A model generated the notes under the pieces. That model searched no databases, was not told where the DNA came from, and saw nothing but the letters and a program-made list of their open reading frames with translations. Shown in pieces: positions 1-7,034 of a stretch of DNA of 27,783 nt; position 1 is the first letter of the stretch; every line of letters starts with the position of its first letter. The stretch spans positions 1 through 27,783 of the forward strand of contig CAZQSU010000038.1 in the NCBI GenBank assembly GCA_964595905.1. Direction: 5' to 3'. This DNA comes from JAFDWI01 sp964595905 (GTDB taxonomy: Bacteria; Actinomycetota; Acidimicrobiia; Acidimicrobiales; Iamiaceae). Made by a program: the position numbers and the translations under genes.

Positions 1-1459
1 TGAGCCCGTGACGTCCGGTGATTGTGTAGCCCTCGATCCAGCCGTGGCACAGGTGTTCGCTGAGCACCTCCATCACCCGGCCGGTCGACGACACGTGGTC
101 GTCGTCGGGCAGAACCCGTTCCATGCTCATGCGGTCGGTGACCTCGAACACGGCGCCGAGCCGGTTCGAGTTGGTCTCGTCGGGGCAGAAGAACCGGAAC
201 GTGTCCTGGGCGGCCAGCACGTCACGGAGCAGTGCGCCGAGACGGCGGGTCGACTCCAACCGCTCCGCCCCGGGCGAGGCCACCTCCACGGTGTAGTCGC
301 GCCAGTCGGGGACGACGAGCGGTTCGGGTGCCAGGCCACCGTTGGCCGCCGGGTTCGCACCCATGCGCCGCTCGCCGACCGGGGCATGGTCGGTCAGCTC
401 GCGCACCGGTCGGCCGTCGGGCTCGAAGAGCTCGTCGGGCCGGTAGCTGCGCATCCACGCCTCGAGCATCGCGAGATGCTCGGGGTCGTCGCGCACCCCG
501 GCGAGAGGTACCTGGTGGGCCCGGAACGTGCCTTCGACGCGGACGCCGTCGACGACCGCGGGCCCCGTCCACCCCTTTGGTGTCGCCAGGATGATGGCCG
601 GCCACCGCGGCACCCCCGAAGGCGTGGCACCAGGGGCGCGTGCCTCGTGTTGGATCCGGCGGATCCGGGCGACGCTGGCATCGAGCACCTGGGCCAGACG
701 CCGATGCACCGTCGGGGGGTCGTCGCCGGCGACGAGGTGGGGCTCGTAGCCGTGCGCTTCGAGCAGCGCCGCGACCTGCTCGGGTGGTTGCCGGCCGAGC
801 ACCGTGGGTCCACCGATCTTGTAACCGTTGAGGTGCAGGATGGGCAGCACCGCGCCATCGCGGGCCGGGTCGAGGAAGGCGATCCCCTTCCAGGATCCTT
901 CGAGCGGACCGGTCTCGGCCTCACCGTCACCGACCACGCACGCCGCGATCAGATCCGGTGCGTCGAGCACCGCGCCGAACGCATGGATCAGGGCGTAACC
1001 GAGTTCACCCCCCTCGTGGATCGATCCCGGGGTCGGGGCGCTCACGTGGCTGGGGACACCACCGGGGGTCGAGAACTGCCGGAACAGCCGGAGCATGCCG
1101 CCGGCGTCACGGCTGACCTCGGGGTAGATCTCGGAATAGGTGCCTTCCAGGTAGACGTTGGCGAGCACCGCGGGGCCGCCGTGGCCCGGGCCGGCCACGA
1201 AGAGCACGTCGAGGTCGTGAGCACGGATCACCCGGCCGAGATGGGTGTACACCAGGTTGAGGCCCGGTGAGGTCCCCCAGTGGCCGAGCAGCCGGGGCTT
1301 GATGTGCTCGGGAGTGAGCGGCTCGTGCAGCAGCGGGTTCGCCTGCAGGTAGATCTGTCCGACGGTCAGGTAGTTCGCGGCTCGCCACCAGCGGTCGAGT
1401 GCTGCGACCTCGTCGTCGTCGATCGTGGACTGCTCCGTCGGAGCATCGGTCATGGTCAT
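1..1459 (-). CDS. xfp: Phosphoketolase (xylulose-5-P / fructose-6-P), 5' part, runs off the window
   Basis: Thiamine-diphosphate enzyme that cleaves xylulose 5-phosphate (and often fructose 6-phosphate) with phosphate to acetyl phosphate plus glyceraldehyde 3-phosphate or erythrose 4-phosphate; cytosolic. About 486 residues are visible of a family length near 790. Seen: an N-terminal LDRWWRAANYLTVGQIYL stretch, the GPGHGGPA motif, HEGGELGYAL, the cofactor/metal motif GDGEAETGPLEGSWK, then HLNGYKIGGPTVLGR, and near the window edge EGYTITGRHG. All are family hallmarks in the right order. ATG at 1459 is chosen over the second ATG at 1453 because AAGGGG lies a normal distance upstream. It follows the sensor kinase gene in the same direction, but a hairpin and a TAGGGT promoter candidate lie between, so it is probably its own unit. 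The C-terminal third is outside the window. Confidence 0.95.
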   Translation of the reverse strand, partial: MTMTDAPTEQSTIDDDEVAALDRWWRAANYLTVGQIYLQANPLLHEPLTPEHIKPRLLGHWGTSPGLNLVYTHLGRVIRAHDLDVLFVAGPGHGGPAVLANVYLEGTYSEIYPEVSRDAGGMLRLFRQFSTPGGVPSHVSAPTPGSIHEGGELGYALIHAFGAVLDAPDLIAACVVGDGEAETGPLEGSWKGIAFLDPARDGAVLPILHLNGYKIGGPTVLGRQPPEQVAALLEAHGYEPHLVAGDDPPTVHRRLAQVLDASVARIRRIQHEARAPGATPSGVPRWPAIILATPKGWTGPAVVDGVRVEGTFRAHQVPLAGVRDDPEHLAMLEAWMRSYRPDELFEPDGRPVRELTDHAPVGERRMGANPAANGGLAPEPLVVPDWRDYTVEVASPGAERLESTRRLGALLRDVLAAQDTFRFFCPDETNSNRLGAVFEVTDRMSMERVLPDDDHVSSTGRVMEVLSEHLCHGWIEGYTITGRHGL

Positions 1460-1491
1460 CGTCGGACCCCTTCGCTCGCGCCGTGACGATC

Positions 1492-1497
1492 ACCCTA
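1492..1497 (-). promoter_or_regulatory. Candidate -10 element (TAGGGT) for phosphoketolase
   Basis: TAGGGT fits the actinobacterial TANNNT -10 consensus and would start a transcript near 1485, giving a leader of about 26 bases that includes the AAGGGG ribosome binding site. No convincing -35 is seen. Confidence 0.35.
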
Positions 1498-1520
1498 ACG
1501 ACGCGACGGCCGACTGCGGA

Positions 1521-1540
1521 CGTGGCGACACGCGGCCACG
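1521..1540. terminator. Hairpin after the sensor kinase gene
   Basis: CGTGGC (1521-1526) and GCCACG (1535-1540) form a perfect 6-bp stem with an 8-base loop, just downstream of the kinase stop codon and upstream of the phosphoketolase promoter candidate. No T-run follows, so it is a weak terminator candidate. Confidence 0.3.
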
Positions 1541-1561
1541 ACGCTCGACCGGTGCGTCGGG

Positions 1562-3082
1562 TCAGCGGTCGACGGGGAGGCGGATCGTGAAGCGGGCGCC
1601 GCCGTCCGCGGCGTTGGCGACCGCGACGGTGCCACCGTGCTCCGCGGCGATCCCTGCGACGATCGACAGACCCAGACCCGAGCTGGTGCCGACTCGGGCG
1701 GGGTCGGCCTGCCAGAACCGGTCGAAGGCGTGGGCCAGGCCGGCCTCGTCGAGACCCGGGCCGCGGTCCCGTACGCCCACCTCCGCCCAGCCGTCACCCG
1801 ACCGGGTGGTCACCTCGACCGGTGTGCCCGCCGGCGTGTGCCGGATCGCGTTCGACACCAGGTTGACGATCGCCTGACGCAGATGGTCGGCGTCGCCGCG
1901 CACCGTCACCGGTTCGGGCGCGTCCAACACCACGCGACGGTCGGGAGCGATCGCGACGGCATCGGTGCAGGCATCCGCGGCCAGCACCGAGAGGTCCACC
2001 CGGTCGGCGCGCACCGGGCGCACCCGGTCGAGCTCGGCGAGCAGGAACAGATCCTCGACGAGGGTGCGCATGCGGGCCGCCTCGGATTCGATCCGTCCCA
2101 TGATGACCGGCAGGTCCGGCACCTGCTCCCCACCGGCGCCCAGCCGGTACAGCTCGGCGAAACCCTGGATCGACGTGAGCGGGGTCCGCAGCTCGTGGGA
2201 CGCGTCGGCCAGGAACTGCCGCAGCCGCCGCTCGGTCGCCTCGCGCTGGGTGAACGCACCCTCGATGCCGTCCAGCATCGTGTTGAGCGCGAAGCCGAGT
2301 TGGCCGACCTCGGTGTGGGCGTCGGCCGGCGCGACCCGCGCCGAGAGGTCCCCCGCGGTGATCGTCGCTGCCGAGGCGGCCATCTGCTCCAGCGGACGCA
2401 GGCCCCGCCGCAGGATCAGCCACGCGCCGGCGGCCAGGGCGAGCAACAGGCCGATCCCGGCGGCGAGTTCGATGCGGACCAGGTGGCTCATCGCCTCGTC
2501 CACCCCGGCGGTGCGCACCGCGACGACCACGACCGCGTCGGAGGCCACTGGCGACGCGCCGGGTCCGCGGGTCGCGATCGGGCTCGCCAGGACCCGCCAC
2601 TGGCCGCCGCCGTGGACCGACCCGACGGTGCGGTGGTCGGGCCGGTCGGTCGTGGTGAGCTGTTGGGGGAGCTTTGGGCGTCCGGTGGTCGAGATCGCCG
2701 GGACGCAGCCGATCAGCTGGCCCGCCACATAGAGCTGACTGAACGCATCCAGGGCCTGGCCCGGTCCCGGACCGGATCGGGGCCCGGGCCCCGACGGGTC
2801 CGACGGCACGACATGGACGGTGCAGTCGTCGGTCACCCAGCCGCTGGCGACCAGTGAGGTCAGCCGCTCCGCCTGGGGCTGGGCGAGGGTGTCGAGCTGG
2901 TCGTCGAGTTGTCCGAGCAGCGATCGCTGGTACAGCTCGAAGGTCACGACGCCGAACACGCACAGTCCCACGGCCGACAACGCGACCAGCGCGGCGATCA
3001 GTCGGGTGCGAAGGGTCATCGACGGCGACCGCATTCCGAACGGGGCGCGCGACGTCCACGGCACGATTCTTCGGAGCGCCAT
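1562..3082 (-). CDS. Sensor histidine kinase, two TM segments with HAMP, HisKA and HATPase domains
   Basis: Membrane sensor of a two-component system; autophosphorylates on His and passes phosphate to the divergently encoded regulator at 3222-3935. From the ATG at 3082 it is 506 aa. Order: TM1 at about 28-46, an extracytoplasmic domain with two Cys and a Gly/Pro-rich stretch (PSGPGPRSGPGPGQ), TM2, HAMP (RRGLRPLEQMAASA, TITAGDLSARV), H-box ASHELRTPLTSIQGF with phospho-acceptor His296, N-box LRQAIVNLVSNAIRHTP, D/G1 box DRGPGLDEAG, F-box AFDRFWQ and G2 SSGLGLSIV. All catalytic boxes are intact. The frame stays open upstream to 3301 but that would overlap the regulator start; in-frame ATGs at 3082, 3034 and 3019 are all possible and none has a good ribosome binding site. 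What the sensor domain detects cannot be told. Resembles mycobacterial TcrY/TrcS-type kinases in layout only. Confidence 0.93.
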   Translation of the reverse strand: MALRRIVPWTSRAPFGMRSPSMTLRTRLIAALVALSAVGLCVFGVVTFELYQRSLLGQLDDQLDTLAQPQAERLTSLVASGWVTDDCTVHVVPSDPSGPGPRSGPGPGQALDAFSQLYVAGQLIGCVPAISTTGRPKLPQQLTTTDRPDHRTVGSVHGGGQWRVLASPIATRGPGASPVASDAVVVVAVRTAGVDEAMSHLVRIELAAGIGLLLALAAGAWLILRRGLRPLEQMAASAATITAGDLSARVAPADAHTEVGQLGFALNTMLDGIEGAFTQREATERRLRQFLADASHELRTPLTSIQGFAELYRLGAGGEQVPDLPVIMGRIESEAARMRTLVEDLFLLAELDRVRPVRADRVDLSVLAADACTDAVAIAPDRRVVLDAPEPVTVRGDADHLRQAIVNLVSNAIRHTPAGTPVEVTTRSGDGWAEVGVRDRGPGLDEAGLAHAFDRFWQADPARVGTSSGLGLSIVAGIAAEHGGTVAVANAADGGARFTIRLPVDR

Positions 3083-3113
3083 GTGAACAGGTTCGGCCGG
3101 ACCGCTCCCGAAC

Positions 3114-3142
3114 ACCTGGGGGCAACCTGGGAGTTCGCTGGG
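3114..3142. promoter_or_regulatory. Three CTGGG direct repeats at 11-bp spacing, candidate response-regulator operator
   Basis: CTGGG occurs at 3116-3120, 3127-3131 and 3138-3142, exactly one helical turn apart; the first two copies extend to ACCTGGG. OmpR/PhoB-type regulators bind tandem direct repeats of about 11-bp period, and this array sits between a divergent OmpR-type regulator gene and its kinase, so autoregulation of both is the natural reading. The binding itself is inference. Confidence 0.6.
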
Positions 3143-3181
3143 ATCATGCCGCCGTTCCGTCCGAGGAGCGTCACCGCCCCG

Positions 3182-3187
3182 TACCGT
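3182..3187 (+). promoter_or_regulatory. Candidate -10 element (TACCGT) for the response regulator
   Basis: TACCGT fits TANNNT and predicts a start near 3195, leaving a leader of about 27 bases with AGGA before the ATG at 3222. It lies 40 bases past the direct-repeat array, so an activator bound there would sit upstream of the core promoter. No clear -35. Confidence 0.35.
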
Positions 3188-3221
3188 ATTGGACACCCAC
3201 GATCCACCCCAGGATGCTCCC

Positions 3222-3935
3222 ATGCCCGAGCCGGCCGACAGCGCCAGACCGCGCATCCTCGTCGTCGACGACGAGGAGCACATCACCGAGATGGTCGCCA
3301 TGGGCCTGGGCTATGCAGGCTTCGAGGTCGAGCGGGCCGCGACGGGACGAGAAGCACTCGACGCGGTGGTGCGGGAAGCGCCCCAGATCATGATCCTGGA
3401 TGTGATGTTGCCCGACCTCGACGGCTTCGAGGTCGCCAGGCGCCTCCGCCGCGACGAGGGCGCCGCCACCCGGATCCCGATCATCTTTCTCACTGCCCGG
3501 GACACCACGCAGGACAAGGTCACGGGGCTGCGTCTGGGCAGCGACGACTACGTGACCAAGCCCTTCAGCATCGAAGAGCTGATCGAACGGGTCAAGGCCG
3601 TGCTGAGGCGCACCTCGGGGACCGGGACCGGAGAGGGCAAACTGACCTTCGCCGACCTCGTGATGGACACCGACACCCGTGACGTGTGGCGCGACGGTCG
3701 CTTCATCGAGCTCACCCCGACCGAGTTCCGCCTGTTGCACCACCTGCTCGTCAACGCCCGCCGGGTGCTCACCCGCGCCCAGATCCTGGATGCGGTGTGG
3801 GACTACGACTTCGCGGGCAACGCCAGCGTGCTCGAGACCTACATCAGCTACCTGCGGGCCAAGGTCGACGCCACCGACCCGCCACTGATCCACACGGTCA
3901 GGGGTGTCGGCTACACCCTGCGCCTGCCCAGGTGA
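3222..3935 (+). CDS. OmpR/PhoB-family response regulator
   Basis: Cytoplasmic DNA-binding regulator, 237 aa. N-terminal receiver domain: acidic pocket VVDDEE (Asp16/Asp17), phospho-acceptor Asp60 in IMILDVMLPDLDGFE, conserved Thr in IIFLTAR, and Lys in DYVTKPFS. C-terminal winged helix of the Trans_reg_C type: LTPTEFRLLHHLLVNARRVL, then a VLETYISYLRAKVD recognition region and the closing wing IHTVRGVGYTLRLPR. Length and all key residues match the family. ATG at 3222 is preferred to the in-frame TTG at 3189 because AGGA lies 7 bases upstream and the receiver begins right after. Transcribed away from its presumed partner kinase, with tandem CTGGG repeats in the shared upstream region. Similar to TcrX/MprA-type regulators; the regulon is unknown. 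Confidence 0.95.
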   Translation: MPEPADSARPRILVVDDEEHITEMVAMGLGYAGFEVERAATGREALDAVVREAPQIMILDVMLPDLDGFEVARRLRRDEGAATRIPIIFLTARDTTQDKVTGLRLGSDDYVTKPFSIEELIERVKAVLRRTSGTGTGEGKLTFADLVMDTDTRDVWRDGRFIELTPTEFRLLHHLLVNARRVLTRAQILDAVWDYDFAGNASVLETYISYLRAKVDATDPPLIHTVRGVGYTLRLPR

Positions 3936-3937
3936 TG

Positions 3938-3978
3938 TCCGCGGCCCGGCGGACGGCGTCCGGCGGAACCTGTCCGCC
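3938..3978. terminator. Two hairpins between convergent regulator genes
   Basis: TCCGC/GCGGA (3938-3942 with 3949-3953) and the stronger GGCGGA/TCCGCC (3962-3967 with 3973-3978, 5-base loop) fill the 48-base gap between the stop codons of the response regulator and the TetR gene. Position suits a bidirectional terminator; no T-run is present. Confidence 0.45.
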
Positions 3979-3983
3979 TGCGG

Positions 3984-4589
3984 TCATCCGCCGGCCGGCC
4001 AGGCGCCCACCCCACGCAATGCCGCGTCGACGATCTCCTCGACGTCGCCACGTCGGATGACGCGGTCGCCGAAGAGCGAACGGTGCAGCAACGCACCGCT
4101 GATCAGGTCGAACAACAAACCGCCGTCGATGGATCCGATTTCGCCACGGGCGCGGGCCCGATCGATGACCTCGGTCAGGATCCCTCGCCGTTCGGTGTGG
4201 AATCGCTTCAACAGCTTGGTCAGTTCGGGATTCACCCTCGCTTCGACGATGACCTGACCCAGGAGTCGGGCGCCGGGTGAGTCCTGTTTCGTCCGGAACT
4301 TGCCCCACAGCCATTCGACCAGGTCGCCCTCGAGCATGCCGGTGTCGGGCACGCCCTGGTCGGTCATCACCCGTTCGGCCGCGGCCACGAGCAGGTCCTC
4401 CCGGGTCGGCCAACGACGGTAGATGGTCGCCTTGCCGACGCCCGCACGCGCGGCCACCGCCTCGACGCTGAACCCGGCGAAGCCACTCGCCTCGATCACC
4501 TCGAACACCGCCGCGATGATCGCCTCGTCGGCGGCGGGATCCCGGGGCCTTCCCGTCCGGCGGTTCCCGGTGACGGTCGTGTCGCTCAC
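3984..4589 (-). CDS. TetR-family repressor of the adjacent exporter
   Basis: 201-aa TetR/AcrR regulator. N-terminal helix-turn-helix at about residues 20-70: AIIAAVFEVIEASGFAGFSV, EAVAARAGVGKATIYRRWPT and REDLLVAAAERV, a canonical TetR_N pattern. The C-terminal helical ligand/dimer domain is diverse, as usual. GTG start at 4589 overlaps the exporter stop codon by four bases (GTGA), so it is translated as the second gene of a two-gene operon. Exporter plus TetR in one transcript, together with the large palindrome on the promoter at 6363-6386, fits negative autoregulation relieved by an exported compound, as known for the LfrR/LfrA pair of mycobacteria. The ligand is unknown. Confidence 0.92.
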   Translation of the reverse strand: MSDTTVTGNRRTGRPRDPAADEAIIAAVFEVIEASGFAGFSVEAVAARAGVGKATIYRRWPTREDLLVAAAERVMTDQGVPDTGMLEGDLVEWLWGKFRTKQDSPGARLLGQVIVEARVNPELTKLLKRFHTERRGILTEVIDRARARGEIGSIDGGLLFDLISGALLHRSLFGDRVIRRGDVEEIVDAALRGVGAWPAGG

Positions 4590-6313
4590 GGTTTCTCCAC
4601 GATCACGAGATCCGGGTCGGTGGCAGCAGAGCCGGTCCTTCCGCCGTCGCCCCGCCGGTCGCGGCTGGCGTCGATCTGCCCGTCACGCCCCGCATCCCGA
4701 CCGCTCGCACCGTGGTCGTCCGGCGTCCCGCCCGAGTCCTGGTCGATGCCACGCGAAGGAAGGTACGCGAACACGACCGCGGCGCCGACGAGTGCCACCG
4801 CCGCGCCGACCAGCAGCGCGCCCCCGAAACCGTCGACGAAGGCTGACTGCGCGGCGTGGACCACCGAGCGGCCGAGCGCGCCGTCGGCCCCGCCGGGCAG
4901 GTGCTTGGCGACCTCGAACGCGGCTCCGAGCTGCTGGTGGATCGCGTCGATCGCGCCCTGCGCCTGTGCCGCGTTCGCGCCGCCGCCGGCCGCGGTCTTG
5001 CCCAGGATCGTGGCGTGCAGGTTGGTGAGCACGTGCGGCCGGTACACCGAGGCGAGGACCGAGCCGATGACCGCGACACCGAGCGCGCCCCCGACCTGCC
5101 GGGTCGTGTCGTTCATCGCCGAGCCCACCCCGGCCTTCTCACGTGGGATCGCGCCCATGATCGACTCGGTGGCCGGGGCCATGGTCAGGCCCATGCCGCT
5201 CGCGAGCACCAGCATCGGGAACAGCAGGTCCCAGTAGTCCGATCCCAGGGTCAGCCGGCTCATCCAGGCCAGACCGACCGCGGCGAGCACCAGGCCGGTG
5301 CCGACGACGACCTTGGTGCCGACGTGTTCGACGATCCGCGCGGAGATCGGCCCGAGCACGAGCAGCGGCACGGCGATCGGCGTCATCGCCAGTCCCGCCT
5401 TCAGTGGGCTGTACCCCATCACGAACTGCAGTTGCTGGGTGATGATGAAGCTCGAGCCGAACATGGCGAAGAACACCAGGGTCATCCCCGCATTCGCCGC
5501 GGTGAACCGTCGACTGGCGAAGAAGCCCATCTCCAGCATCGGGTGGTCGCTGTGCAGCTCCCAGGCGACGAAGACGCCCATGAGGCCCAGACCGACGGCG
5601 AACGCTCCCAGGATTCCCGGTGCGGTCCACCCCCAGGAGGGGGCCTGGATGAGTCCCCAGAGCACCGTGACGAGCGCGGCGATCGACAGCAGGGCGCCGA
5701 TCGGGTCGATCCTGGGTGAGGTCGGGTCCTTGGACCGCGGAAGCAGGTAGTGCCCCGACACGAGCGCGAGCGCGCACACCGGAATGTTGATCAGGAACAC
5801 CGACCCCCACCAGAAGTGGGCCAGCAGCACGCCGCCGAGGATCGGGCCGAACACGATGCCCGACGCGGCGACACCCGCCCACACCCCGATCGCCCGGCCC
5901 CGTTCGACCGGATCATGGAAGATGTTGGTGAGCAACGACAGCGTCGCCGGCATGATCATCGCCCCACCCACGCCCATGACCATGCGGAACGCGATCAGCA
6001 TCGCCGACGAGCGGGCGAACGCCGCGGCGACCGATCCGGCGACGAACACGGCCAGGCCGAGCTGCAGGAATCCCTTGCGGCCGAAGCGGTCGCCGAGACT
6101 GCCCATCGTGAGGATGAGTCCGGCGAACACGATCACGTAGCCGTCGACGATCCACTGGAGTTGACTGTTGGAGGCGTTCAGATCCTCGGAAAGGTGCGGC
6201 AGCGCCACGTTCAGGATGGTGTTGTCCATCCCGATGATGACCAGGCTGAGCGACAGCACCGCGAGCGAGAGCCAACGCCGCCGGTACAGGGTTGCTTCGT
6301 CGATCTCGACCAT
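4586..6313 (-). CDS. DHA2-family (EmrB/QacA) MFS drug exporter
   Basis: 575-aa proton-coupled efflux permease of the 14-TM DHA2 group. Seen: TM1 with GMDNTILNVALPHLSEDL (DHA2 motif D1), LQWIVDGYVIVFAGLIL, motif A GSLGDRFGRKG, RMVMGVGGAMIMPATLSLL, GPILGGVLLAHFWWGSVFLI (motif C region), and regular hydrophobic segments to the end. A long Ala/Gly-rich loop precedes the last TM, followed by a charged cytoplasmic tail rich in Asp, Gly and Arg (about 60 residues). First gene of an operon with the TetR repressor at 3984-4589. ATG at 6313 has only a weak GGGA upstream. A promoter with an overlapping palindrome lies about 35 bases upstream. Substrate cannot be predicted; annotation as multidrug exporter rests on family only. 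Confidence 0.95.
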   Translation of the reverse strand: MVEIDEATLYRRRWLSLAVLSLSLVIIGMDNTILNVALPHLSEDLNASNSQLQWIVDGYVIVFAGLILTMGSLGDRFGRKGFLQLGLAVFVAGSVAAAFARSSAMLIAFRMVMGVGGAMIMPATLSLLTNIFHDPVERGRAIGVWAGVAASGIVFGPILGGVLLAHFWWGSVFLINIPVCALALVSGHYLLPRSKDPTSPRIDPIGALLSIAALVTVLWGLIQAPSWGWTAPGILGAFAVGLGLMGVFVAWELHSDHPMLEMGFFASRRFTAANAGMTLVFFAMFGSSFIITQQLQFVMGYSPLKAGLAMTPIAVPLLVLGPISARIVEHVGTKVVVGTGLVLAAVGLAWMSRLTLGSDYWDLLFPMLVLASGMGLTMAPATESIMGAIPREKAGVGSAMNDTTRQVGGALGVAVIGSVLASVYRPHVLTNLHATILGKTAAGGGANAAQAQGAIDAIHQQLGAAFEVAKHLPGGADGALGRSVVHAAQSAFVDGFGGALLVGAAVALVGAAVVFAYLPSRGIDQDSGGTPDDHGASGRDAGRDGQIDASRDRRGDGGRTGSAATDPDLVIVEKP

Positions 6314-6353
6314 CGATCACGTCCCGGCTCGTCGAAGAACTGCGAACCCGCGC

Positions 6354-6383
6354 AATGTAGAACGGTGTCGTATCGATACGCAA
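6354..6383 (-). promoter_or_regulatory. Exporter-repressor operon promoter (TTGCGT, 18 bp, TACATT)
   Basis: On the minus strand TTGCGT (6378-6383) and TACATT (6354-6359) are separated by 18 bases; transcription would begin near 6347 and give a leader of about 34 bases. This is one of the best two-box promoters in the window and it is buried in the palindrome at 6363-6386. Confidence 0.55.
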
Positions 6384-6386
6384 CCG
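6363..6386. promoter_or_regulatory. 24-bp palindromic operator, likely TetR binding site
   Basis: Core CGTATCGATACG (6369-6380) is a perfect 12-bp palindrome; after two unmatched positions on each side it continues with CGGT (6363-6366) and ACCG (6383-6386). Ten of twelve pairs match. It covers the spacer and -35 of the exporter promoter, where a bound TetR dimer would block RNA polymerase. Binding by the product of 3984-4589 is inference from position and symmetry. Confidence 0.65.
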
Positions 6387-6435
6387 ACTCCTATGTGGGA
6401 TCGGTCACGCCCGTTGCGCCGGATCGCGTCGACGG

Positions 6436-6906
6436 TCAGGCGTCGCTGCTGGTCATGCAGCCGACTGCCGCCTCCATGACCTTCTTCTCGAGGTCGGGCG
6501 GCAGGGTCCCGGTCGACCCGGCGCTCATCAGATCGCCCAGATCGATCTCGTCTTCGATGGCGCTCCAGATGCACGTGCAGATGTCGGCCGACTGGCCGCC
6601 GTTCTGGCACGACGCCATGAACGCTTCGCGGGCGGCCGCAGGGAGACTTCCCGATCCGCCCGGCGACGGTTCGGTCTCATCGGGTGCCTCGGTGGTGGTC
6701 GGCGCCTCGGTCGTCGTCGTGGCCTCGGTGGTGGTCGTCGTCGCCTCCGCCGTGGTGGTCGGCGCCGGCGTGGTCGCCACCGTGGACGGGGACGGGAGCG
6801 CTTCGAGGACCGCGTCGCTCGAGGCGCCACAGCCGGTGAGTCCGACCACCAGGACGATCGCGGCGATCGCCCCGGCGGCGGCGGCGAACCTGCTCGAACG
6901 CTTCAT
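6436..6906 (-). CDS. Small secreted lipoprotein with Thr/Glu linker and Cys-containing C-terminal domain
   Basis: 156 aa. Signal peptide MKRSS followed by an Ala/Val-rich core and lipobox LTGC with lipidated Cys26. Residues about 40-75 are a Thr/Glu/Pro low-complexity linker (TTTTTEATTTTEAPTTTEAP) that would act as a spacer from the membrane. The C-terminal domain (about 85-156) has four Cys: SCQNGG, DICTCIWSAIEDEI and EAAVGCMTS. This Cys pattern recurs in small actinobacterial surface proteins, but I cannot name a function. ATG at 6906 is preferred to the longer frame from 7038 because GAGGA lies 6 bases upstream and the signal peptide starts there. It follows gatB in the same direction but with a 128-base gap and its own promoter candidate. 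Confidence 0.85.
   Translation of the reverse strand: MKRSSRFAAAAGAIAAIVLVVGLTGCGASSDAVLEALPSPSTVATTPAPTTTAEATTTTTEATTTTEAPTTTEAPDETEPSPGGSGSLPAAAREAFMASCQNGGQSADICTCIWSAIEDEIDLGDLMSAGSTGTLPPDLEKKVMEAAVGCMTSSDA
6685..6780. repeat. Low-complexity coding repeat (Thr/Glu/Ala linker)
   Basis: Degenerate tandem GGTCGTCGTC/GCCTCGGTGGTG units that encode the TTTEA/TTTEAP linker of the lipoprotein at 6436-6906. Prone to length change by slippage. Confidence 0.7.
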
Positions 6907-6945
6907 CGGAGATCCTCGTTCCGTCGACTTCGTGCGGTCAGGCGC

Positions 6946-6961
6946 ATGGCGGGAGCGCCAT
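6946..6961. terminator. Hairpin between gatB and the lipoprotein gene
   Basis: ATGGCG (6946-6951) pairs perfectly with CGCCAT (6956-6961) around a GGAG loop. It could terminate gatB transcription. If the promoter at 6976-6981 is used it would instead lie in the leader of the lipoprotein mRNA. No T-run. Confidence 0.35.
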
Positions 6962-6975
6962 CCGCCCCTCGCCAC

Positions 6976-6981
6976 AGCGTA
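6976..6981 (-). promoter_or_regulatory. Candidate -10 element (TACGCT) for the lipoprotein gene
   Basis: TACGCT fits TANNNT; the predicted start near 6969 gives a leader of about 60 bases containing the hairpin at 6946-6961 and the GAGGA ribosome binding site. No clear -35. Confidence 0.3.
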
Positions 6982-7034
6982 CCCGACCCGCGAGACTGCC
7001 GTCGTGCGATAGACCGGTCCGGAGTGACCGTCGC

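Noticed and set aside
8..1270. 420-residue plus-strand open frame
   Set aside because: It lies opposite the phosphoketolase gene, which has unmistakable family motifs; long antisense frames are expected in GC-rich DNA. The translation is His/Gly/Arg/Val-rich with no domain.
6685..6780. Possible CRISPR-like or tandem DNA repeat
   Set aside because: Units are degenerate 3-12 base codon repeats encoding a Thr/Glu linker within a lipoprotein, with no spacers.
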